NCBI GenBank assembly: GCA_003577365.1
Contig: QEUY01000319.1
Coordinates: forward strand, 1-5,410
Reading direction: 5' to 3'
Length of the DNA stretch: 5,410 bases
Origin: Chloroflexota bacterium
GTDB taxonomy: Bacteria; Chloroflexota; Anaerolineae; Caldilineales; Caldilineaceae
Within the stretch, counting starts at the first letter, position 1; every line of letters starts with the position of its first letter. A program made the translations under genes and the position numbers. Under the pieces are notes generated by a model. That model did not search any database. It had not been told where the DNA came from and saw nothing but the letters and a program-made list of their open reading frames with translations. Shown in pieces: positions 1 through 5,003 of the stretch.

Positions 1-71
1 CCGGCCTCGACCAAGCGGGGGACGAGATAGGTGCCGATATGCCCCCTGCCGCCGATCACGATCACACGCAT
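1..71 (-). CDS. NAD(P)-binding epimerase/dehydratase (extended SDR), N-terminal fragment
   Basis: Only the first 23 codons lie in the window; the gene continues past the left edge. The translation begins MRVIVIGGRGHIGTYLVPRL. This is a Rossmann-fold beta strand followed by a Gly-rich loop of the GxxGxxG type (Gly7, Gly10, Gly13) and the start of the first helix. That pattern is typical of NAD-dependent epimerase/dehydratase proteins of the extended short-chain dehydrogenase family, which act in the cytoplasm on nucleotide sugars and related substrates. The catalytic YxxxK region is outside the window, so the substrate cannot be named. The ATG at 69-71 is well supported by a GGAGGA five bases upstream. 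The gene reads in the same direction as the helicase gene, 212 bases downstream of its stop. Alternatives are an NmrA-like or atypical SDR protein. Confidence 0.8.
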   Translation of the reverse strand, partial: MRVIVIGGRGHIGTYLVPRLVEA

Positions 72-76
72 CTCGC

Positions 77-82
77 TCCTCC
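77..82 (-). promoter_or_regulatory. Ribosome binding site of the epimerase gene
   Basis: On the minus strand this reads GGAGGA, followed by five bases (GCGAG) and then the ATG at 69-71. It is a strong Shine-Dalgarno match and fixes the start of the left-edge gene. Confidence 0.75.
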
Positions 83-124
83 ATCTCAGATATTCACCGC
101 AAAGGGCGTAAAGAAGAAGATAGG

Positions 125-233
125 AGAGAGCCAATAGAAAATAGGAACGAGGCGCAGCGCGTCTCTTTCATAGAACGATGCGCAATAACCCTCAGCCCTC
201 TATTTTCTCTCGCCCACTTTCTATTGGCTCTCT
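125..233. repeat. Perfect 16-bp inverted repeat with 77-base loop, plus a competing 9-bp inverted repeat
   Basis: The arm at 125-140 reads AGAGAGCCAATAGAAA and the arm at 218-233 is its exact reverse complement; 77 bases separate them. A second inverted repeat pairs 136-144 (AGAAAATAG) with 200-208 (CTATTTTCT). Because bases 136-140 belong to both pairings, the two stems exclude each other in a transcript. The element fills most of the gap between the helicase stop and the epimerase start, both on the minus strand, so a leftward transcript would contain it. I see no long U-tract after the stem and no clear target-site duplication outside the arms. It could be an RNA leader structure, a protein-binding region or the relic of a small mobile repeat; the sequence does not decide. 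Confidence 0.7.
145..184. repeat. Imperfect 12-bp direct repeat inside the inverted-repeat loop
   Basis: GAACGAGGCGCA at 145-156 recurs as GAACGATGCGCA at 173-184, with 11 of 12 bases identical and starts 28 bases apart. Both copies lie in the loop of the larger inverted repeat and each is preceded by an ATAG-like tract. The pair may be two sites for a DNA-binding protein or the trace of a local duplication. There is no evidence of coding in either copy. Confidence 0.5.
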
Positions 234-283
234 GCTCTGGCCTTTGCGCGCTCTGCAGCTTTGCGGTGCATTCTCTCTTTTGC

Positions 284-2980
284 TCAAAAAGCGATTTCCG
301 GTACGCTGTCGAATTTTGGCCCAGGCGCGGCGCGCCCGGTCAACTGGCCGAGCAGCGCCAGCGCCAGTTGCTTCGTATCCAACATCGCCCCTTCGGTCTC
401 CAACACCGGCCCCACGCAGGCCGGGCAGCCATTGGGACAAGGGCACTGCCGGATCAAGTCATAGGCCGCGTCCAGCAGCGTGCTGTGCAGTTCAAAGAGG
501 CGCGCGCTAAAGCCCAGCCCGGCGGCGATGCGTTCATAGAGATAGACTGTGGGCAGGCGGGCAGCGGGCGCAGCCGCCTCTCCGGTCTGTTGGTGCGCGC
601 CCTGCACCGTGCCGCGCAGCACATGCACGCCGATATCCTGCGGGTCGCACATCAGATAGAGCGGGGCCAGGTTGGTCAGCGCATAGGCCGCGCCGTCCAG
701 CCCGCTGCGCACCCGCACCCCGGCCTCCAGCCGTTGATGGCAGGTGCGGCAGACCAGCACCAGGTTGCTGAGCCGGTTGGCGGCCAGATAGGCGTCGTTC
801 AGCCCGGCCACATAGCCAAAGGTGCGGAAGGGCGCCAGGTGATGCACGTCATGCTGGCGGCCCGGCGCTTCGGGCAGGCCGCACTGCGTGCAACGATAGC
901 CGTCGCGGGCGCGCACGCGCCCGCGCTGCTCCTCCCAGTTAGGCCCGTAATCGTTGACTGAGTCGCGCCACTGGCCCATCTGCTCGAGCGCAGCCTGGGC
1001 CGCGGGCAGCACATGAAACCAATAGCCGCTCGTCTCCGTGATCCGCGGCGGATAGCTCAACGGATAGACGCCCAACATCTCATGCGTAAAGCGTTTGATG
1101 CGGCGGTAGCCCGCCACCTGCAGGCTGACGCGCAGGTCGCCGTGCGCGGCCAGTGCGCCCGACACGGCGCGGCGGTCCTGCTCGGCCAGCACCGTCACCT
1201 CCGTTTCGGCCAACGCTTCCGTGTAATAGTCTACCTCGATCGGCGTCACCTGCGCCAAGCTGCGTTCCAGGTCCAGCGCATCGACGCCATAGCTCTGCCC
1301 CTCGTGCAGATAGATCGCGCCGTCGTGCAGCAGCAGGGGCGCGGCGGCCTGTTCCAGCCCGCCGATGACCGCGGCCGCATCGCCGCGGCCCGTCTGGATC
1401 GTGACCGTGTCGCTGCCGCTGCTGCGCAGGCTGATGGCGCGCGCCGGATAGGCCTCGCCCGTCCAAAAATAGTCCCCCTGGCTGGCGTGCAGATCGCCCT
1501 GTTCGGCCAGCAGCGCCAAGACATCGGCGGCATAGGGGCTGTGCCCAAAGCCTTCCCCCGGCGCAAAGGGCAGTTCAAAGGCGGCGCAGCGCATATGGTC
1601 GACCAGCAGCAGCAGGTTGTCGGGGTTGATCAGCGCATGCTCCGGCGAACGCTCAAACAGGAACTCCGGGTGGCGGATCACATATTGGTCGAGCGCGCCG
1701 CCCGTCGCCACCAGGATCGCCAGGCTGGCCTCGTCGGTGCGCCCGGCGCGGCCCATCTGCTGCCAGGTGGCGGCGATCGTGCCGGGATAGCCGCAGAGGA
1801 TGGCGGCCTGCAACTGGCCGATGTCGATGCCCAGCTCCAGGGCGTTGGTCGCCACCACGGCGCGCACCTCGCCGCCGCGCAGCCCGGCTTCGATGGCGCG
1901 GCGTTCGCTGGGCAGATAGCCGCCGCGGTAGCCGCGGATGCGCGTGGTGATCGGCGAATCGGCTTCGGCTGCCCGCGCCGCCTGCCGCCGGTTGCCGCCG
2001 GCGGGTACATGCCAGACGCGCGCCACCCGCTCGCGCAGATAGGTGAGTAGCAGTTCGGTGGTCAGGCGCGAACGGCCAAAGACAATGGTCTGCACGCCCG
2101 CCAGCACACAGCGCGCTGCGATCCCCTGCGTTTCCAGCGTGCTGCTGCGGCGCAGCCCGCGCTCGGCGTCATAGAGCGGCGGGTTGTAGAGCAAGATGTG
2201 CTTGGCCCCGCGCGGCGCGCCGCTCTCGTCGATCACCGTAACCGGCGCTTCGACCAGCCGCTCGGCCAGTTCGCCGGGGTTGGCGATGGTGGCGCTGGTG
2301 CAGATAAACTGCGGCGCGCTGCCATAGAAGGCGCAGATGCGGCGCAACCGGCGCAGCAGGTTGGCGACATGGCTGCCAAAGATGCCGCGGTAAGTGTGCA
2401 TCTCGTCCAGCACGACAAAGCGCAGCCCGGCGAAAAACGGCTCCCAGTTGGCATGATAGGGCAGGATGCCGGTGTGCAGCATGTCGGGGTTGGTGATCAG
2501 CAGGCGCGTGTCGCGGCGCAGCCGGGCGCGGGCATTGGACGGGGTGTCGCCGTCATAGGCGGCGGCGTGCAGGCCAGCGGCGGGCGCGCCCTGCCGGCGT
2601 AAGTCCGCGCTCCAGCCGTCCAATTCATCCAATTGGTCGTGGCCGAGCGCCTTGGTCGGGAAGAGATAGAGGGCGCGGGCGGCGGGGTCTTGCATGAGTG
2701 AGTGCAATACGGGTAGGTTATAGCACAAGGTTTTGCCGCTGGCCGTGGGCGTGACGATGGCGAGATGCGCGCCCGCCAGCGCCGCGTCCACGGCCCGCGC
2801 CTGGTGGGTGTAGAGCGCGGTCAGGCCACGCGCTGCCAGCGCCGCGTGCAGCGCCGGGTGCAGATCGGGCGGGATGGGGGCCACCTGCGGCGCTTGGGGG
2901 GGCAGTGTACGCCAGGCGGTCAGGTTCGCCATGAACTGCGCGTCGCCGCGCAGGTCGCTCAGCAGTTGGTCAAGCGCCAT
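284..2980 (-). CDS. MrfA/Hrq1-type DExH helicase with DUF1998 region and inserted HNH nuclease domain
   Basis: An 898-residue superfamily 2 helicase, complete. Motifs in order: YTHQ (57-60), Walker A TPTASGKT (77-84), FPTKAL (107-112), TNPDML (163-168), DEMH box with following YRG (192-199), TSAT (228-231), motif IV near 298-305, motif V ATNALELGIDIG (377-388) and motif VI QQMGRAGR (407-414). The HxYRG after the DExH box and the NPDNLLL..H..CAAFELP stretch near 452-471 are typical of the Hrq1/YprA (MrfA) family, whose characterised members are 3'-5' DNA helicases linked to crosslink or mitomycin repair. The C-terminal region has CDPQDIG (778-784) and a CxC..GCPxC zinc site (Cys846, 848, 852, 855), as in DUF1998. 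Between about 678 and 755 sits an HNH module, which explains why the protein is longer than B. subtilis MrfA (about 750 residues). The ATG at 2980 has no clear ribosome binding site, but an in-frame stop two codons upstream rules out extension. It lies 40 bases after the synthase gene, so translation may depend on that transcript. DISARM or Druantia helicases also carry DUF1998, but no partner genes are present here. Confidence 0.93.
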   Translation of the reverse strand: MALDQLLSDLRGDAQFMANLTAWRTLPPQAPQVAPIPPDLHPALHAALAARGLTALYTHQARAVDAALAGAHLAIVTPTASGKTLCYNLPVLHSLMQDPAARALYLFPTKALGHDQLDELDGWSADLRRQGAPAAGLHAAAYDGDTPSNARARLRRDTRLLITNPDMLHTGILPYHANWEPFFAGLRFVVLDEMHTYRGIFGSHVANLLRRLRRICAFYGSAPQFICTSATIANPGELAERLVEAPVTVIDESGAPRGAKHILLYNPPLYDAERGLRRSSTLETQGIAARCVLAGVQTIVFGRSRLTTELLLTYLRERVARVWHVPAGGNRRQAARAAEADSPITTRIRGYRGGYLPSERRAIEAGLRGGEVRAVVATNALELGIDIGQLQAAILCGYPGTIAATWQQMGRAGRTDEASLAILVATGGALDQYVIRHPEFLFERSPEHALINPDNLLLLVDHMRCAAFELPFAPGEGFGHSPYAADVLALLAEQGDLHASQGDYFWTGEAYPARAISLRSSGSDTVTIQTGRGDAAAVIGGLEQAAAPLLLHDGAIYLHEGQSYGVDALDLERSLAQVTPIEVDYYTEALAETEVTVLAEQDRRAVSGALAAHGDLRVSLQVAGYRRIKRFTHEMLGVYPLSYPPRITETSGYWFHVLPAAQAALEQMGQWRDSVNDYGPNWEEQRGRVRARDGYRCTQCGLPEAPGRQHDVHHLAPFRTFGYVAGLNDAYLAANRLSNLVLVCRTCHQRLEAGVRVRSGLDGAAYALTNLAPLYLMCDPQDIGVHVLRGTVQGAHQQTGEAAAPAARLPTVYLYERIAAGLGFSARLFELHSTLLDAAYDLIRQCPCPNGCPACVGPVLETEGAMLDTKQLALALLGQLTGRAAPGPKFDSVPEIAF
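716..949 (-). other. HNH endonuclease module inserted in the helicase
   Basis: Residues about 678-755 of the helicase form a complete HNH/McrA-like fold signature: RDGYRCTQCG with Cys697 and Cys700, DVHH with His713-His714, Asn735 or Asn739 in NRLSNLVLVC, and CRTCH with Cys744, Cys747 and His748. These supply the two CxxC zinc knuckles and the His-Asn-His catalytic set, so no key residue looks missing. The module is preceded by YGPNWEEQR and followed by a segment (about 759-784) that reads like the resumption of the DUF1998 domain, so it looks inserted rather than appended. Family knowledge predicts metal-dependent cleavage or nicking of DNA; activity in this protein is inferred. Confidence 0.85.
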
Positions 2981-3020
2981 AGATCAACAGAGCAAGAGAA
3001 ATCGCCGAGCGGTGTGCATA

Positions 3021-4880
3021 TCATATCGTATCATGCGCGCCGTCCTGTGACTGTGCCGTCTCATCTAGCCGCAGACGCCGCCAGCCGTTGCGCCGGGCAA
3101 AACGCCGCACTTCATGCCAGACATCGTTCACCAGGGCCTCGCCGGCGTTGAGCTCACTGAGCGCCCACACCACGCGCGGCAGCGCCGCCGGCCCCGGATA
3201 GGCCAGATAGCGTGGCGACCAGGCGGGGTGGAACTTCTGCTTGAAGGTGTGCAGCCCCTTAAAATTATAGAGCTGATCGACATGCTCATAGATGTAGTGT
3301 AAGGCCTGTTCGAGGCGCGGCCCCGCAGGCTGGTCGCCAAGATAGAGCGCGCTCAGCCCCAGGTTAAAGGCCGCATACCCCAACGCTCGGCTCTGTTCCA
3401 GCAACGAAACAAAGAGAAAATCCATCACGCCCGGCGGCGCATCGGGGCGATGGCGCATCAGGTCGACGCCCACCTCGTCGCGTTGATACTCGGCGACCAG
3501 ATTGGCAAACGCCACGATCGTGCTATCTGGCGTGCTATCTGGCGCGCCGCCGGGCGCGTGGATCGCCATCACCGGGCTGTGGCGGACATACTCGTCTTCG
3601 AACCAGCCCATCGAATAGCCCTTCTCGCGGCCATGCATCTGCGTGAGCCAAGCATCGCTGACCCCGCGCAGTTCCTCCAGCAGCGCATCGTCGAGCGGCG
3701 GCTGGTGCAGGATGGCTTGATAGCCGCTGCGTTCCAGCCGGTTCACCGACGAACGCAGCGATTTGTTGGTCCGGCCCGCCAGGCTAAACGTCGTCAGATC
3801 GACGATGGCCTCCTGGCCGATACAGAGCAGGTCGAACTGCTGGTCACGATAGGCATCTAAGTGGTCTGGCAGCACCTGGTAGAAGGCGGGCTGCCAGTCG
3901 TTACGCCGGCAATGGCCGCGGAATGCCGCCAGCGCATCCGCGAGATCGCCCGGCGGGCCGATGGGATCGCCTAGGGCCAGCGCGACGCGGCTGTTGACGG
4001 CGAAGGCGACGACCGAGCCGCCGGAGCTGAAGAAATAGGATTTGTCGGGCAGGAGCGCGAAGCGCGCCACCGAGGATGCGCCATACTGTTGGACGATCCG
4101 CGCGGCGCGCTGCCGCTCGGCTGCACTGGCCGGGTGGCGCAGCACCATGGGGCGCAGCAGCATCCACAGGCTGTAGCCCAGCGTGACGCCGCCGACGAGA
4201 TAGATAGAGCCGGCGAAATAGCGGCCAAAGGCAGTGACCGGCTGCAGCCCTGGGTCGTAAAACTGGGTGACCATGATCCCAGTCTGGAGCAAGGCGGTCC
4301 ATAGATTGAAGGCCGTGTGGAAGTGGCGGTCTAGCAGATAGAAGCCGAGCGTGCCATAGACGGCGGTAAAGACGATGCTCGCCGCCAGCGCCAATAGCCC
4401 TTGGCGGCGCGAGGGCGGGTCGGAGAGCGCATGGAAGTGGCTGCGCTGGGTCCACAGATAGAGGGCGAGGAGCAAGGCCAGCGTCGCTTCTTCATAATCC
4501 AGCCCTTTGACCATGTGCGCCGCCGCCGAAAAGAGCAGGATGATCAGTGTGAGCAGCCAGGCGGTCTGTTTATGCCGCCACAGCCCGTTCGCCAGCAGCA
4601 GCAGGGCAAACCCTGCCAGCACCGATGCCAGGTGGCCGCCGTGGCGCACCAAGAGCGGCGAGTAGATCTCCAACCAGGCAAAGCGCCGGTTGAGCGTGGG
4701 CAGAAGGCCCGACACGACGTTGACCATGCCCATCAGCGCGGTCAACAGCGCGATCAGCCGGACCGTGGGTTGGGGGGCCGTCCAGGGGTGTACTTGGCGG
4801 GGGGCCAAACGTCCTAAGGCGCGGTGATGTGCCATGCGTACCTGCTCATACCAACTCATCCCAATCAGAAAACAAGGCAA
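3021..4880 (-). CDS. MprF-like aminoacyl-phosphatidylglycerol synthase (lysyl/alanyl-PG type) membrane protein
   Basis: A 619-residue integral membrane protein, likely transferring an amino acid from aminoacyl-tRNA to phosphatidylglycerol or a related lipid, thereby changing surface charge. About seven hydrophobic segments are visible (roughly 40-60, 82-100, 106-124, 128-143, 160-183, 191-208, 223-242). A soluble C-terminal GNAT-like synthase domain follows (about 251-596) with family hallmarks SYFFSSGGSVVAFAV (281-295), LGDPIGPP (303-310), DLMRHRPDAPPGVMDFLF (473-490), NLGLSAL (506-512) and YNFKGL..FKQKF.P.W.PRYL (538-559). Full MprF has about 14 membrane segments including a flippase; this shorter form seems to keep only the synthase-associated part, so flipping activity is doubtful. 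The preferred start is TTG at 4878-4880, seven bases after AGGAGG. The ATG at 4857-4859 is 28 bases from that site, and the in-frame TTG at 4920-4922 lies upstream of it, so both are less likely. A 12-bp tandem duplication adds PDSTPDST near residues 448-455. Substrate amino acid and lipid cannot be read from sequence. Confidence 0.88.
   Translation of the reverse strand: MPCFLIGMSWYEQVRMAHHRALGRLAPRQVHPWTAPQPTVRLIALLTALMGMVNVVSGLLPTLNRRFAWLEIYSPLLVRHGGHLASVLAGFALLLLANGLWRHKQTAWLLTLIILLFSAAAHMVKGLDYEEATLALLLALYLWTQRSHFHALSDPPSRRQGLLALAASIVFTAVYGTLGFYLLDRHFHTAFNLWTALLQTGIMVTQFYDPGLQPVTAFGRYFAGSIYLVGGVTLGYSLWMLLRPMVLRHPASAAERQRAARIVQQYGASSVARFALLPDKSYFFSSGGSVVAFAVNSRVALALGDPIGPPGDLADALAAFRGHCRRNDWQPAFYQVLPDHLDAYRDQQFDLLCIGQEAIVDLTTFSLAGRTNKSLRSSVNRLERSGYQAILHQPPLDDALLEELRGVSDAWLTQMHGREKGYSMGWFEDEYVRHSPVMAIHAPGGAPDSTPDSTIVAFANLVAEYQRDEVGVDLMRHRPDAPPGVMDFLFVSLLEQSRALGYAAFNLGLSALYLGDQPAGPRLEQALHYIYEHVDQLYNFKGLHTFKQKFHPAWSPRYLAYPGPAALPRVVWALSELNAGEALVNDVWHEVRRFARRNGWRRLRLDETAQSQDGAHDTI
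3519..3542. repeat. Perfect 12-bp tandem duplication inside the synthase gene
   Basis: CGTGCTATCTGG at 3519-3530 is immediately repeated at 3531-3542. The unit is four codons, so the reading frame is kept and the protein gains PDSTPDST in a Pro/Gly/Ala-rich loop within the catalytic domain. It looks like a recent slippage event in a tolerant surface loop. Confidence 0.9.
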
Positions 4881-4887
4881 GGGCCTT

Positions 4888-4893
4888 CCTCCT
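4888..4893 (-). promoter_or_regulatory. Ribosome binding site that selects a TTG start for the MprF-like gene
   Basis: On the minus strand this reads AGGAGG, a full Shine-Dalgarno core, seven bases before the in-frame TTG at 4878-4880. It is too far (28 bases) from the first ATG at 4857-4859 and downstream of the TTG at 4920-4922, so it decides the start of the gene. Confidence 0.7.
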
Positions 4894-4922
4894 ATCTTAC
4901 CGGTTTGCCCCCTGCTTGACAA
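4894..4922 (-). promoter_or_regulatory. Possible leftward sigma-70 promoter for the MprF-like/helicase unit
   Basis: On the minus strand TTGTCA (4917-4922) and TAAGAT (4894-4899) are spaced by exactly 17 bases, close to the TTGACA/TATAAT consensus. The difficulty is position: the -10 box directly abuts the AGGAGG at 4888-4893, so a transcript starting about seven bases after it would lose most of that ribosome binding site. Either transcription starts further upstream, or the transcript is nearly leaderless, perhaps using the ATG at 4859. The -35 box overlaps that of the rightward promoter. Confidence 0.35.
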
Positions 4923-4944
4923 CCACCCCGGCCCGGCCTAGACT
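4916..4944 (+). promoter_or_regulatory. Rightward sigma-70 promoter for the acyl-CoA dehydrogenase
   Basis: TTGACA at 4916-4921, a perfect -35 hexamer, is followed after 17 bases by TAGACT at 4939-4944, which matches TATAAT at four of six positions including the key TA and final T. Transcription would start near 4951, giving a leader of about 53 bases before the ATG at 5004. The spacer is very GC-rich (a CCGGCCCGGCC run), which may make opening dependent on a regulator; no clear operator palindrome is visible. Confidence 0.6.
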
Positions 4945-4988
4945 CATAGCAAACCATCCATCTCCACCCGTGCCCGCCAGGGCTTGTC

Positions 4989-4994
4989 GAAGGA
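4989..4994 (+). promoter_or_regulatory. Ribosome binding site of the acyl-CoA dehydrogenase gene
   Basis: GAAGGA lies nine bases before the ATG at 5004-5006, an acceptable Shine-Dalgarno match and spacing. No alternative in-frame start is closer to it. Confidence 0.55.
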
Positions 4995-5003
4995 TGCCGC
5001 GTT

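Noticed and set aside
234..283. Rho-independent terminator just after the helicase stop
   Set aside because: No stable GC-rich hairpin followed by a U-tract in the minus-strand sequence; the larger inverted repeat further on lacks a continuous U-run.
178..510. 110-codon open frame starting in the inverted-repeat loop
   Set aside because: Low-complexity Pro/Arg/Ala product overlapping the helicase end, with no ribosome binding site before its ATG.
224..961. 245-codon open frame on the plus strand reaching into the 212-base gap
   Set aside because: Most of it is antisense to the helicase C-terminus and HNH region. No ribosome binding site, composition of a shadow frame, no recognisable motif.
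1013..2050. 345-codon open frame on the plus strand
   Set aside because: It lies wholly antisense to the helicase gene. Its product is rich in Arg, Ala, Gln and Gly with no recognisable fold, as expected for the reverse of a GC-rich gene lacking stop codons.
284..2980. Defence-system helicase (DISARM DrmA or Druantia DruE type)
   Set aside because: DUF1998 is shared, but length, motif spacing and the Hrq1/YprA-like middle region fit the stand-alone repair family better, and no methylase or other defence partner is in the window. It cannot be fully excluded without the wider neighbourhood.
3004..3036. TATCAT-type repeats between the synthase end and the helicase start
   Set aside because: Short AT-rich repetition (TATCAT twice within 16 bases) partly in the last codons of the synthase; too short and imperfect to call an operator or hairpin.
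4881..4922. Longer form of the MprF-like protein starting at TTG 4920-4922
   Set aside because: The only strong ribosome binding site (4888-4893) lies inside this extension and points to TTG 4880; the extra residues are not membrane or domain sequence.
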